A DNA stretch of 64,000 bases from Pohlia nutans. Taxonomy: Eukaryota; Streptophyta; Bryopsida; Bryales; Mniaceae. The position numbers were made by a program, and so were the translations under genes. Of the stretch, positions 12,546 to 25,019 are shown in pieces. The notes below the pieces were generated by a model. That model searched no databases, had not been told where the DNA came from, and was given only the letters and a program-made list of their open reading frames with translations. The stretch covers positions 42,747,811-42,811,810 of the forward strand of contig CM040085.1 in the NCBI GenBank assembly GCA_022496805.1, read 5' to 3'. Every line of letters starts with the position of its first letter. The stretch's first letter is position 1.

Positions 12546-12850
12546 CATAACATTCAGTAGCCTTCATGTTCACTGCCTTTCGTTCATGCACTCTGCTCAT
12601 CACCTTGAGCCACCACCTGTTCACTTAGCTAGTAATGAAGTACTGTTGGGTGTGGAATATTCCACACCATTTACTGTAGAGCCAAGGCAGGGATAGTGCA
12701 TACTACTGACACTACAAGCAAACCTGTCGCTTTTCACTGACTGAAATCGAGAAAACCCTTGTCCTATGTGACCAAAAGCACTCACCAACTCTGGAATGGC
12801 TCAAAATAGCAGTGAGAAGCGACCAGTTTCCTTGGAGTGTGAATGTTATG
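12546..12850. mobile_element. CATAACATTCAG-family MITE with nested CACTA element
   Basis: Ends CATAACATTCAGTAG and (after removing the nested 12710-12839 element) CTACTGAATGTTATG. It interrupts a tandem repeat unit whose uninterrupted copies read GCTTCCGATC. Here TC is present on both sides, so the target duplication is 2 bp (TC). Confidence 0.8.
12710..12839. mobile_element. CACTA-ended MITE nested in a CATAAC MITE, TSD TGA
   Basis: CACTACAAGCAAACC at the left and CCTTGGAGTG at the right, with TGA at 12707-12709 and 12840-12842. Removing it with one TGA restores the host terminus CTACTGAATGTTATG exactly. Confidence 0.9.
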
Positions 12851-13330
12851 TCCGATCATGAATCTGACCAGGTCCGTAGCAGTTGAAGTCAGAACACTCG
12901 ATCCTAAAGCAACAATTCAAAACAATGGTGAACTGAGACAACTGGTGTGAAATTATTTGAAGCTCATTGTAAGGAATACATTAAAGGAAGGAGAGCTTCC
13001 GATCATGAATTTGATCATCAGGTCTGAAACATTTAAAGTCAAAACACTCGATCCTTAGAATGCAACAGAACAATGGTGAACTCAGTGTGAAATTATTTGA
13101 AGCTCATTGTAAGGAACAGGAAGGAGAGCTTCCGATCATGAATCTGATCAGGTCCGTAGCATTTAAAGTCCGAACATGCACTCGATCCTAAAGCAACAAA
13201 ACAATGGTGAACTCAGACAGTGTGAAATTATTTGAAGCTCACTGTAAGGAACAGGCCGGAAGGAGAGCTTCCGATCATGAATTTGATCATCACGTCTGAA
13301 ACATTTAAAGTCAGAACACATGCAGCACAC

Positions 13331-14424
13331 TTTAATGCCTCACCCTCCTACCTGACTCAGTACACAATGAGCTATGCATCTGAATTTTTGCACACAATGA
13401 GCCAATACCCCCATACACACATTCAACTTCCAAATCCACTTTACCAAACTTGAGACTAAACTTTGCATTTTGGGTCTTTGCAAAAAGTTTCAAATTCGGG
13501 TAGGGGGCTAAAAGAAAAAGAAAAAGAAAAACGTGCAACCAACTTTGTAGCTTATAATCTTGTTATTGAGGAACCTTGAACAGTTAAAAGTTTGTAAGTG
13601 CTAATAAATTCAAGTTGGTTGAAAGATTGTACTGTTGAATCGGACAATTTTTTTTAGATTGATAACTATATGCCTTTTTTTTCCCGAGAAAGGTACTTTT
13701 AGGAGTGTTTGGAGAGAAACATAGTTGTGGTTCTTTAGGGGTTAAATCTTGTTAAAAATTGTTCTAAGAACTATCCAATAAAAAGAAAACAAGGGGTGTT
13801 TTTGTACTAGTGACACCAACTATACGCATTTATTGTCAACTTCACCTACTCTTCGGTGCTTGGCGACATAAATGTCTTTTTTGTGAAGACCCACTTGTGG
13901 TTGTGTTCTAGCATCAAACCTTTGGTAGACCTTCTTTACCGCCAATTCAACACATTGGAATTATTTTCATTCAAGTATTGGCGTGGACTTCAACTGCATC
14001 TCTTTCATATAAATGCACCAATTAAATTAGCGCCACGTCAAATTCCCAAGCTTCCTACCGCTTGCATACAAAGCAACCCTATATCCACTTTACACCCAAA
14101 GTTTTGAAATTGCAACTAATAGGATTTGTTTGAAACTAGAGAATTGAACCCAAAGGCTTCATATTAGGGCCCGGCCTAAACTTCTTTTCATCTTTCATGG
14201 TACCATATGTGGCACAAATATGATGCCAGAACTTTGGGCTAACCTAAAGGAACTAGAATTGAAACGTACCATGACTTCTATTTAAAGATTTGGACCCAAA
14301 TGCGTCAAGTAGTTGTGAAATTGGGACATCACTTTGGTTCAAAGACTTTGCACTTCAAGATTCAATTAATTTGAACAAATATTTGTGAAACTAAACCCTT
14401 ACATGACAAATTATAGTCATTTGG
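13331..14424. other. no gene seen
   Basis: AT-rich DNA with a purine-rich run at 13508-13535 and one TTTAGGGGTTAA end at 13738-13745 that has no visible partner. Short open frames show no recognisable motif. Confidence 0.5.
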
Positions 14425-15664
14425 GCCAATAACTTTACATTTGAAGATCCAAATGCCAATCCACTTAACACACAATTCGCTATTTACGCACTTGGCCATA
14501 TAATCATGCACTTGGTCTCCAAGCGCATAAATTTTTTTGTCTAATTTTAAAAAAAAACCGATGATTATATTATCTTTCTTCAATCCCTTACATTGTAAAC
14601 AAACAATTACTTTAATTATTTTTTATTCTTATATTTATCTTTTTTTAATATTTTTTTAATATTTTCTTTTTTATCTTGATTTCTTTCTTGTCTTCTTTCT
14701 TGTCTTCCTCTCGTCTTTCTTCTTGTCTTTCTTCTTGTCTTTTTGTTTTTTCTACTTTTTCTTCAGCTGTGGCTGCTGAACCCGAAACAATGGGAGCAAA
14801 GCCAAAAAAAAAAAAAATTTAAATTTTAAAATTGTTCTTTTTGTACTTTATTTGGCCGTGGGGTGGTGCTGAACCCTAAATGGCGGCCGCCAACCAAAAC
14901 AAAACAATAAAAATAAAATAAAATAAAATAAAATAAAAAATTGTACTTTATTTGGCGATGGGGTGCTGTTGAACCCTAAATGGCAGCCGCCAACAAAAAA
15001 ATAAAAACAAATTGAAAATTTTCTATTTTAAGCTGCTAGAAGAGAGATGGGAGGGTCTTTGGGTGCGCGGCTGTGCACCCTAGCAGCTTAAAATAGAAAA
15101 TTGGATAGCCGCAGTGTAGGATTCAGTAGCATGCCACTGTCAAATTAATTAATTAATTAATTAATTTTTGGTGGCCATCATTTAGGGTTCAGCAGCACCC
15201 CACGGCCCAAAAAAAAAACAAAAAAAAAAAAACCATTTTTTTTTAGCTTTGCTCCCATTGTTTAGGGTTCAGTAGCTACAGCTGAAGAAAAAGTAGAAGA
15301 GAAAAAAAGACAAGGAAGACATAAAGGAAGACAAGAAGAAAGACAAGAGGAAGACAAGAAGAAAGACAAGGGGAAGACAAGAAAGAAGACAAGAAAGAAA
15401 TCAAGATAAAAATAATAATAATAATAAAGAAAGATTAAAAAAAAAGATGAAAAAAAGGATAAAGATAAGACTAAAAATTAATTAAAAGAATTATTTGTTT
15501 ACAATGTAAGTGATTGTAGAAAGACAACATTGATGTTTTTAGAGAACTTTTTAACCAATTTTTTTTAAAGTCAAGTATGCTTATGAAATGAGCGCACTTG
15601 GGCAAGTGCATAAATAGCGAATTGCGTGTTGACTTGTATAATAGAAGCTTAGATGTTATTGGCA
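14425..15664. mobile_element. 1.24-kb imperfect palindrome with central hairpin
   Basis: The arms mirror each other: CCAATAAC outside, then ACAATTCGCTATTTA, a CTTGTCTT/AAGACAAG-rich tract, GCTTTGCTCCCATTG-like sequence and GGGTTCAGCAGC near the centre. At the centre a perfect 22-bp stem (15017-15038 with 15081-15102) closes a 42-nt loop. A direct repeat of the CCAAATGC(C/T)AATC(C/T)ACTT segment occurs near each end (about 14450 and 15680). No coding capacity is seen. Confidence 0.65.
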
Positions 15665-15724
15665 ATTAATTTCAAAGTTCCAAATGCTAATCTACTTATA
15701 AAGGGGCCGGTTGGTTGTTACAAT

Positions 15725-16100
15725 TTTCATGCCTATAATAACTTACTAGGAGCACCAAGTCATGTATATCACCTTCCTGCTCAGACAGACACAACGAGAA
15801 TCGAACCCGGATCACATAATTGTGATTAATACATTGTCCTTCATCAACCAACCACAAAACTCATGACTTGGCGATCTTACAACACACCAAATTTCAAATT
15901 ATACCCAACATTATCTAAACCACCTGATTATGGTTACTTTTACTGATTGCTTGTCACTAGAGTGTCTATTCCTGGTAGAGGAGAGTAGTCTTGCACCAAT
16001 GGCCCTTTGTCCAGTGGACACTGGCTCATTGTCATGACGAACAGACACTTTATTCACGCCGGCCTTGATAGAGGACCGGAGTTTCTATCTATCTAGGCAC
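15725..16100 (-). repeat. dispersed repeat R copy 2 with a pol III B-box-like motif
   Basis: On the minus strand it holds GAATAAAGTGTCTGTTC (about 16045) and, about 250 nt downstream, GATCCGGGTTCGATTCTCG, which resembles the B box of tRNA-derived SINEs. No clear A box was found, so a SINE origin is only possible. Between here and 16843 I see no gene. Confidence 0.5.
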
Positions 16101-16843
16101 CCAAAATGCACGTGATAATCTGGAGTTCTATAACATTCATTGTGAGACATGTAACTTGGAGTTGTAGAAAAATTCAAGTTAAGAAGGGTGTACAGACCTT
16201 TCCGCACTTACAGTGAAAACTCTTATATTACATTATTTTGTATTCTACAAATTAATACAACGAGTGAACTCATACTGGAGGTTGCAAAAACTCATGATTC
16301 CTAGATTTGGAAGAATGGTGCGTATTGAGAACACAAAGAGATTCTGTGGGTTTCCTATATGGGAAATAGCTTGGTTTTCCCTGCGATTTTCCCTTTTCCA
16401 AAATTTTACACTTGTGAGGGAATGTGGCCATCTGGGAAAAAATAGACAGTTTCCTCATAGTGTATGAAGGACTTTTGATGCATAGGGGATTTGCTAAGGG
16501 GATTGATATGGGAATGCTCAAGGTACCTAGAATCAGAGAAATTCAATCCCCTATAAGCAGTTTGGTGGAAAAATTTGAGATCCATTTCAAGCTCCATTCC
16601 TACATGGGAATTTGCTTGAATTTCCCCTCTTGAATCCCAAAGGATCTCCTTGTGACAGTCGATGTTCGGCCGATGATCTTAACTCTCTGGTTTTCTAGTC
16701 AATCGGTGTTGAATGTTTGATCTAAATGCTGTACACATCCCATTTCTTCAACAGAGTCCACATATAAATTTATATTGTTGTTCACTGACTGGCAGAGGTG
16801 ATGAGCTTTGCAGGTGGGGATCAGGTACGTTTTCATCCGCAAA

Positions 16844-17004
16844 CACTACAAGAAAACTAGTCACTTCTCACTGCCATTTTGAGCCATTCCAAAGTTGATG
16901 AGTGCTTTTGGTCACATAGGACAGAGTTGGTTAGTGTTTTTGATCACATAGGACAAGAGTTTCCTCGATTCAGTCAGTGAAAAGCGACAGATTTGCTTGT
17001 CGTG
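16844..17004. mobile_element. CACTA-ended MITE, TSD AAA
   Basis: CACTACAAGAAAACTAGTCAC to ...GCTTGTCGTG, flanked by AAA at 16841-16843 and 17005-17007. Subterminal TCACTTCTCACTGCC and GTGAAAAGCGACAG are mirrored. Confidence 0.85.
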
Positions 17005-17054
17005 AAAGGCACATCTTACCAAAATCATGAATCACGCTACACTGATTGTCTATT

Positions 17055-17236
17055 CACTACGAGGAGAAGGCGTCGCTTTTCACTTCTTCTGTGAGTCAAA
17101 CGGCACCACTTTGCACTCACCAATATTTTGGTTGGACTTGGTGAGTGCAATTCGTCACGTAGGACAAGCGTGTAGAGTGAAAAGCGACAATGAACAATAT
17201 CCTCCAGAGTGAGAAACGATGCCTCTGCTTGTAGTG
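17055..17236. mobile_element. CACTA-ended MITE, TSD ATT
   Basis: CACTACGAGGAGAAGGCGTCG to CTGCTTGTAGTG, flanked by ATT at 17052-17054 and 17237-17239. It is closely related, in inverted orientation, to 7173-7351. From here to 18393 no gene is visible. Confidence 0.85.
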
Positions 17237-18393
17237 ATTTCCAAGCTTTTGTTCCTCACACTTGAACACATGACCTATTAATGTATATATAATATATATG
17301 TATCCCATCCTGCTGTAGCTAGCTCGAACCATATATCGTTTCCATTTTCACAAACTCACCAAATCTATTTATGAATGATAAAGTACATCTTATAGTGTGG
17401 AGTTTGATATTTGCACACCAAATATTGTCAATATGGCGAGCGGTAGTTCTTGCTTCAAGCATTTTGTCCTATTCTCTGGCAAGACCATGCTCTCACTTTA
17501 TGAAGTTAAGTTTAGTAAATTTATTCTCTGATATTATGATTGACCCAAGTAGTGATAAAAGTAGTAGTATGTAATTGGTTGATGCACTCTATACGAGACA
17601 CGCTTAGTGGTTGTTGCTAGGGAAGTTTTCACTTCTTCTCACACAACATCTTGCATGTGAACTTAATGCACAATGAGCAACTGTTGGGCATGCTCTAAGT
17701 AATCTAGATTGCCCCCGCAGGTAGTACCCAAGTCCAACGCTTAATATCTACAACCCCATGATTATATTGTCCAATCCCATCACGTAACGAGTTCATCCAC
17801 GTTATTTTGTCCGACCATCAAATAACTTAAGTTATTAATGTTGACCTTGGAGTTCCTCCAGCTCAAGAGCAGTGTTTTTCCTATGTTTTTCTTTCTTGAA
17901 CCCTAACTGGCGACGTAAAAAATTTGGGAAAGAATATTTGGCAATATCTTAAATTTACTGTTATATTCTGATAGAGTTTCTTAACATTTTGGTAGTTTTC
18001 TTCACAAAATTTGGCTATCTTCACAAAAAACATAGACAAAATCTGGCGAAAAAATTCAATTTCTTTTTTTCATTTTTTTCCATGTGAAAAGAGAAATGTC
18101 ATATTTTGTAGAGAAATCTAACTAAACATAGCCAAAAAAACTGCTCAAGAGTGCAGAGCATCTTCCTGCTCAGGCCATGGCCAGTTTGAGAGTTCTACAG
18201 TACTAGAGTTTCTACACGTATCCAATATCATTTGTCTGCAAACTGTTTGTAGCACTTGATCGAATTTCCGGAAATCACTTAAATATATAAATCCAATTCC
18301 AAATTTCGTTCTTCCAGGCTTGCTTGATCCAGACCCATCGATCTACCACGCTCTAACTTGTCTCTAAAGATGATTGGATCCCGGCCAACATGC

Positions 18394-18816
18394 ACTAAGG
18401 TGGTTACCCCATTCCCAACTGAATAAGAAATACGGATGAGTCATTGATATTATTCAGTATTATTATTTTTTAGAGTTAGGCAAGAAGAAATAGATTTCAA
18501 CACAAGTTGAAACATAATTTTTGGATGAAGAATGAATTAGTTATAAATTTTCAAAGTTGAAGCATAACACATCCCATTCACGCCACATATGTAGAGTTGT
18601 TTCTGTTTAAAGAAGATTTGTATTGCACACACTAAAGATGCTTAAACCAACAACAACCAATCCATAACCACACTTACATATACTAAAACCAACAAAAGAG
18701 AACCCATTTCCACATGTAACTCATGCTAAAACCAACATCATTGCAGCATTGATTGTGGAAAATGCCCCTAGCTGTTGGTTTAAGGCGCCAGTTGGGAATG
18801 GGGTAACCACCTTAGT
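18394..18816. mobile_element. MITE with ACTAAGGTGGTTACCCC inverted ends
   Basis: A terminal inverted repeat of about 28 bp starts ACTAAGGTGGTTACCCCATT and is mirrored exactly at the right. I could not define a target duplication. The element abuts the left arm of the B3 duplication. Confidence 0.75.
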
Positions 18817-19427
18817 AGAAACACCGGTACCGGTCACGTAGAGACCCACGAGAAGACCCCACATGACAACCTACACTAGTTGTGGGTCTCTTGGGGCATG
18901 CTTCTCTAGTCAACATGACAATGTTTCTTATAATTCTTATGATAATAACCAAGTCAAATTTTGTCAGGTCTTATCTTCATTCTAAGAGGATTTCAGTGCA
19001 TAAATTACATGTTATTTTGATATTGTTTGCATAAGTTCAAGATTTTTGTATAGCTTCTCCAAAAGTTTGAGTAGATTGATTCTTCAGTGGCTATAAATTT
19101 GCTCAAGTTTTGTCAAAAATAGTTTTAGCCTATTCACGCTTTTAGAATAGCTAAGTTTGTGGGAAAACTAAGTATTTAAAGGCAAGTTCAAGCCTGAATC
19201 ATCAATTCCATCGTATTGGAGTATATTCATGACTCAAGTTTTAAGGTAGGTGGCTTGATTCAATTTAAATCTATACCAATTGTACTTCTAAAAGCTTTGT
19301 GCACTTGAGTGTTTAAGTAAAGTGACTCAATTTTGATGCATTGAATTTTGCCAATATAATGAAAGTGACGTTCTAAGGAATACAATTACCGGCATGCATG
19401 TATTAATCATAAAATTTGGTGAAACAG

Positions 19428-20206
19428 GTATTGGATCAACAACAAGAGTAGGATATACGTACTTGAAAATGTTGGTATGTGGAAGCAACTTTATTTTCCT
19501 CATTTCGGATGTAACAATCTTGAAGAACTGAATACACTATCAATTAACATGCATACATAATTGTATAGCATATAGGACAACCTCAAAAGTGATAATCTAG
19601 AAACATGATTTTTAATAAAATTAAATTAAGTAGTTTTAGAAAATTTTAAACATCACAAAAAGAAGATTTTCTATGATTTACACCCAAAAAAACAAAATAG
19701 GGACATTGACCGGTCTAGGATAAGTCACGGTGCAAGTGTCTTGTTATGGCTAATGTCTCAAGCACTAGTAAAAAGAATTGAACTAGTTAGTACTTGAGAC
19801 ATTAATCATAATGGGATGCTTGCATTTTGTCCCATTGTTGGAGAGATCTTCTTATGGCTACAATCAATATACAAATATCTTTGCGTGATACATGAGGAGG
19901 CCTCTTTAAGATCATTCACTGTAGCATAGAGAAACCTCTCTAAGAATCATATATGGGGAATTTCACTTTATGATGTTATCTAAAAGTTCTTGTTAGATTT
20001 ATATTAACTCTTGATTGACAAAAGGTGTTGATAAACCTTACAGGAGAATTCGTGAAGTATCATAGCTTGGAGGAACATGACATGTTTATCGTGTACGAAG
20101 ATGCTTGTAAAAAACTTGTAAGTTTCTAGAATGTTAAATCCTTGATCAATGTTGTCACTACCCATGTTAGTTAATGGATTTATAAAGAACATGAACTATT
20201 ATGTCT

Positions 20207-20252
<46 letters not shown>

Positions 20253-20995
20253 GTGTTAATAAGGTTGGTGATACTAGGTTACAAACTAAGTGATTCACTT
20301 AATTACCGGTAATTATATGAATGATGGTGTGTATGGTTTGGTAGGCTTTTACAAAAATTCCCTCACAAGATCCCGTCTTTAATGACCCTTCATTTTCGTC
20401 AACTTCAAAGGAATGATCAAAGTATATTAGAGACATGCCATTTTAACTTGACATGAATTTGGTGTCAACTACCTCCTCAAGTTCCAAAACAAATATTTTA
20501 ATCAAGATCACTTGTTAAAACTTATTAATCATTATTTGTTAGTTTTGTCATGCTTAGACTTACACTATTAGTTTTCTTTTCTTTTCTTTTTTCCTTTGCC
20601 TCTTAAAATTGGTACATACTTTTTTTCCATGTGTTTATGTTTATGCAAGACATCACTTAAAGCACATTTTAATCAATTAATTGTCATTGTAAGTAACTTG
20701 ATTCAGAAGGTTTGTTAAAAACTTGTAGAAATTTGTTTACAAAGTTGTAGAGAGGAATTTGATATTTTCTTTTTTCTCTACGGGATAATATATCCACAGT
20801 GTGAAGATTAAAAAAATGTTTTATGATTATTTCCCATGGCAAGGTTTCATTTAATATAATTGAGAAGTTTTTTCAGATTATTTGAGGTCAGAAGAAAAAT
20901 ACAGATAAATGGGATCCTTGTCTCGAGCTTCAAAAGGCTTCGTCTTTGAGAGTTTTGCTTCTGAAAACTACCCCTCACCGTCACCAAAGACAAAT
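19428..20995 (+). pseudogene. truncated B3-domain gene copy, exons 4-6 only
   Basis: Inverted paralogue of the B3 gene at 26675-30873. Exon 4 copy 19428-19474 reads YWINNKSRIYVLENV; exon 5 copy 20044-20117 reads EFVKYHSLEEHDMFIVYEDA; exon 6 copy starts at 20877. Exon lengths (47 and 74 nt) and splice sites equal those of the intact gene. Exons 1-3, with the start codon and the N-terminal half of the B3 fold, are absent because the duplication ends at about 18917. Exon 6 opens ATT ATT TGA where the intact gene has GTT GTT CGA, so it stops at the conserved VVRG position. It cannot make a normal B3 domain. Its transcript, if any, would be antisense-complementary to the intact gene. Confidence 0.88.
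20213..20246. repeat. AT microsatellite
   Basis: About 16 AT units in intron sequence of the B3 pseudogene; the matching place in the right arm (about 27835) has only a short remnant. Confidence 0.9.
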
Positions 20996-23181
20996 TAGGT
21001 AGTCGAACCACCACCATAGAGAATATCAATGGTATATTAGCATGTTGTTCCTGAGGAATATCGATGGTATTATCACCGTTGTTGCAATTACTATGCAATT
21101 GTTGTGTTAGTATCATATGAGTGAAACTAATAATAAGAACAATAAGATTCTTATCATGACAAGTTAAACAATAAGCAGGAATTTTAATGGTCATCTTTGT
21201 TAAAATGATGTGTTGCATAGCACTAAAATTGGGACATGTAAGTGTGGCCCAAAGCTCAAGAAACTAATTAGAACTGGTTAACTTTAGACACAAGTAAAAA
21301 ACATACAGTTAGAGATAACATGGATATAGATAATTAAGATAAAATTGAATGTGTTCCAGATGAACAAGATAATGTGAAAATTAATTGTGTTATCTTGTTT
21401 ATCCATAACATAAACATTCTTGCACGTGATATTTCCACATTATCACATATGGGGTTTTTTTAACTAGTGAAACTGCCATTTTAATCCACCATTTTAATGA
21501 ATATAAGTTAAGGTTTGTCAAAAAGAATTTAGTTAAATTTTTATGTGTTGGACTTAGAAGATTTATTTATATCACATTGCTTTCATTTCGTTGACTACAA
21601 ATTCTTCATGGCGATGATGGACAAAATAGCAAAGTTTGGCAAAAGGGTAATAAGTTATGTCTGTAGAAGATGAAGTTAGACAATTTTTCTCTTACATTTA
21701 CTTGACTATGTTACAATGGGATTTTGCATGGTTCGGTTTACCAACTTCTGTGTCGCAATGCACAAGTTTGCAATTTTTTTAAACTTTTAGAAATTCATAA
21801 ATAAAAACTAGTGGTAGAAATTATCAAAACATTTAAATTACTTTAACTATAGTGATATCCTCTACCAATGCCAAAAAAAAGAGGTTAGAAATAACATATA
21901 TGTAATTTAAATTAATGTTTATGTTAGAAACTAGTGCTTCGTAATATTGCATAATATGCACTCCCAAATTCTAAAAGAGAAGGGGAAAAGAGGGTTGTGA
22001 ATGGAATTTTGAGCTATGATTTTTTTTCAATGTTCAAATATGTGAAGAAAAATATCTTCCAATTTTTTTCTATTTAAAACTTTTAAAAGAGTGCTATTTT
22101 TGGTAGACTTGAATTGTTTCATTATTTTTAAAAACTTTTTTGATGAATTTCTTTTTTGAATGTGCTTGATAATGAAATTTTGCAAGTTTAGGGTTATTTT
22201 TTAAAACTCAAATATAGAATCAAACCTAGACTATATTTACATTCAAAGTTTGATCATAAATTGGTCAAACTGTGATTAGAATGGGAGTTTTGAAACTCAA
22301 AATCTTCAAAATAAAATCACTTTGACAAACTAAGATTTTATTCTGTGGTTAATGCTCACATAAATTTAAAAGTTGGTTCACTTCATTTTTCATTATGTCA
22401 TTTTTATGTTTTTTAAAAATAGTTTAAAAGTTTGTTTTTTAAACAAAATGCACAATGTGCACGAAAAGCCATGATATTGCACAATCCTTAAATCCCTCAA
22501 TGTAGTGAACCGTACCATACAAACACCTTAATATGTATTTGGCACTGTCTAGCTAGCAATGATCTACTTAAGCCGTATAAAGCATTGACAATTTTTTTTA
22601 TTTCTTTCGTCTCTCAATTTTACATAAAACTTAGCTGTTATTTAGACTTGTAAATTGAATTAGATAAGCTCAGTTGACCCCTTAACCCTCGAGGCCTCGA
22701 CGACTTGATTTCTGGTCGGCAGCAACCTTGAATTCTTTTGGAAAATGGAACTTTGATTGGAAATTCATGCAGTCTATATATATTTTTCATTTATTGCTAA
22801 TAATTCTTTTAGATTGATATATTGGAGTTGCCAATTAGACAATTCTCATGGAAGAGTGGCAATCATCAAATGGTAAGATTTCTACAGATGGAGGGTAGAA
22901 AACTTCATCCACTGTGGAGTCTTGAACTTCATTCATGTCAGCCTTTCAAAGGACTAAGTTTTCTAGTTCTTCTAATTGAAAAGGTTACTGGACATGAATC
23001 CCTTTAGTGCCTAAGCAATTCTACTTTCATAAATATCAATAGTGATTAATTTGTAGCAGACGGAATGATCGGCCTAAATCTGGTCGTAGTGGTCTCATTT
23101 TTTGATGAAAAATTTGTGTATTTTTAGAATAATTTATTTCCTAACTTCAAATAGAAAATTTTGGATAACAACAAAAGTTAA

Positions 23182-23719
23182 CCCCTAAACGCTCAAACAA
23201 CCATTTTCGGGTCATTGCCCGAATATAACGGGCCACCCGAAACAAAAAAAATGTTTTTGAAAAAACAAAAAATATTTTAAAATACATCAAGTCTACTTTC
23301 CAACGTAATTTGAATTATGTCAATCCGAGTTAAACTCCACTGAGGAAAAAATTTCAAAGTGGATCACCTCAACATTGTCTTAGTGTTATAAAATTCGCCA
23401 TTTGGGGAAAGTAATGATGTTCCCTCCATCATTTCTTTTGCTTTTCTGAAGTGTACAATAGATATCCCAAATTTAACCAGTCATACTAAATTTTAAACTC
23501 TAAGATTGAAAATTATAATTTATACAAATTTTCAAAGGTTAATGCTTTTAAATTTATTAAAAAATGTTCTAAAGTTTTTTTTGGAAGTTTGACCGTACGG
23601 ATGATTTGTAGAGATGATGCTCTACATTTTATCTATTGAACCAAACTTCATCAAACATATGGAAGGCACATATTATAACACATCTATGTTTTGTCCAATA
23701 CTCCTCGGGCTTTTAGGGG
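23182..23719. mobile_element. 538-bp TTAA-flanked element with empty site in this window
   Basis: CCCCTAAACGCTC at the left and GCTTTTAGGGG at the right, with TTAA at 23178-23181 and 23720-23723. The aligned right arm (25399-25402, reverse complement) runs straight through as ...ACAACAAAG-TTGA-ATCA..., that is, one four-base target and no element. This is a direct filled/empty comparison for a 4-bp TTAA duplication. Confidence 0.9.
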
Positions 23720-24329
23720 TTAAATCACTTCAAGCTCAAATGCTTTCAAAGATGAAAAAAATATGAGCTATAAAATTGTAAGGTTTTGTAATTTCTTACA
23801 TTTTTTAATTCATGGAAGAATGCCCTTCCTTCAAGGAGATGCTATTAGAAGTTGTATAGGTAAATTCCAAGGAATAATTATGATTGCTCAATCCAACCAA
23901 TAAATCAATGGTGAGCAACATGTATGTTAGGGTTGAATTTTTGTAACCCACGATTCCAAAATTGTGTATTAACTGCTAGACTTCTAATGTGGTTAATTTG
24001 CAAGGATTCGTTTTTATATAAAATATTTTGTATTTTGTATTTTCTTTTTATGTGTCAAGCTACACAAACTGTGTTTTTTTGGTGTTTTATCCTTGTATGT
24101 TCAATGTAAGATTTTGGAATAATGAATAAGAAATCCAATAGAATTTCATGGTACCCATTCTTTTAGCAGCTTTGTTTGCCATGATCTAATGATTTACAAT
24201 ATCAAATGATTTGGAAATCTCAAATATGAAGCCACATGTACCATACTTCAAGGTATCATACAGTTACTAGAGTTATCCGTAAAGTCATCTTGAATTTGAA
24301 GAACCTTAAAAAAAAAATTGATTTATTAT

Positions 24330-24570
24330 ACTCTTATCTGTTCACTCGAAATAGTTAAAAGGTGTAGAAGATCTTGATGGTTTATCATTATTAAATGAGT
24401 AAGAGATGTGTAAACTTGGTGATCTTCAAAAGTTTTTTAGCACCAAGAAAAGAGCTAAAAAACTTTCGAAGTCCACCAAGCTCTTACATACCTCTTACAC
24501 ACCTAATAATGATAGACCACCAAGATCTTCCACACCTTTTAACTATTTGGAGTGAACAAATAAGAGTTTA
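24330..24570. mobile_element. fold-back MITE in the spacer of the B3 inverted duplication
   Basis: Inverted halves around about 24450. Outer ends ACTCTTATCTGTTCACTC and complement, inner GGTGTAGAAGATCTTG and complement. Confidence 0.7.
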
Positions 24571-24769
24571 ATAAAACAAAATTTGTAGTATCTTCTTCAA
24601 ACTTTGATGGACTTTATGAATAACTCTACTTTGGGCAAAGTTTTTCATTTTCATGTATGCTCTTCTTTTTTTGAAATTAGATTTGGAGATGAAAAAAAAA
24701 AGTGTTGACATTCATGCATTGCAACTGGTGCTCTAGTGATTTTAAATTCGACAATACTCACTATTAGTA

Positions 24770-25019
24770 CTCCCTCTGTTTCATAACGAGAGTCCACCTT
24801 TTTGGCATGGTTTTATTCCTAGTTTTTGCCCTATGTTTTATAACTCAAACGTGAGCATTGTCCACTTCAAATGGGGTGGGCAATGAGAGTAACACAAAAA
24901 CTACATACTACTATTAAAGATAGACGATTTGTTTAACATTGAGATGACTTTTTTTGACAATAAAAGCGTTAAGTTAAAACACGCCAAAAAAGTGGACTCT
25001 TATTATGAAACAGAGGGAG
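24770..25019. mobile_element. Stowaway-type (Tc1/mariner) MITE, TSD TA
   Basis: Ends CTCCCTCTGTTTCATAA and TTATGAAACAGAGGGAG, flanked by TA at 24768-24769 and 25020-25021. This is the classical plant Stowaway terminus. It sits in the unique spacer between the B3 duplication arms. Confidence 0.92.

Larger units (their letters stand above)
12310..13330 (+). repeat. five tandem units of about 142 bp, coding-like
   Basis: The string GTGAAATTATTTGAAGCTCA recurs at 12352, 12494, 12947, 13087 and 13222. Spacing is 142, then 146 after removing the insertion at 12546-12850, then 140 and 135. The first unit reads from ATG as a 42-codon frame containing SVKLFEAHCKDILKEGELPI, and later units are disrupted. 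I do not recognise the peptide. It may be a tandemly duplicated exon of a lost gene. Confidence 0.7.
18917..23820. repeat. left arm of the large B3 inverted duplication
   Basis: Inverted, diverged copy of about 25235-29205. Collinear landmarks include AATAACCAAGTCAAATTTTG (outer), B3 exons 4 to 6 and their introns, TTAGACTTGTAAATTGAATTA at about 22643, and GTGATTAATTT at about 23041. It is longer than the right arm partly because of the TTAA element at 23182-23719. Confidence 0.85.

Noticed and set aside
15780..15810. tRNA gene suggested by a B-box-like GGTTCGATTC
   Set aside because: No cloverleaf or A box is visible; it is better explained as part of a dispersed repeat.
20004..20192. Minus-strand frame and its counterpart at 27868-28104, which look like conserved paralogous proteins
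   Set aside because: They are antisense shadows of B3 exon 5 in the two arms.
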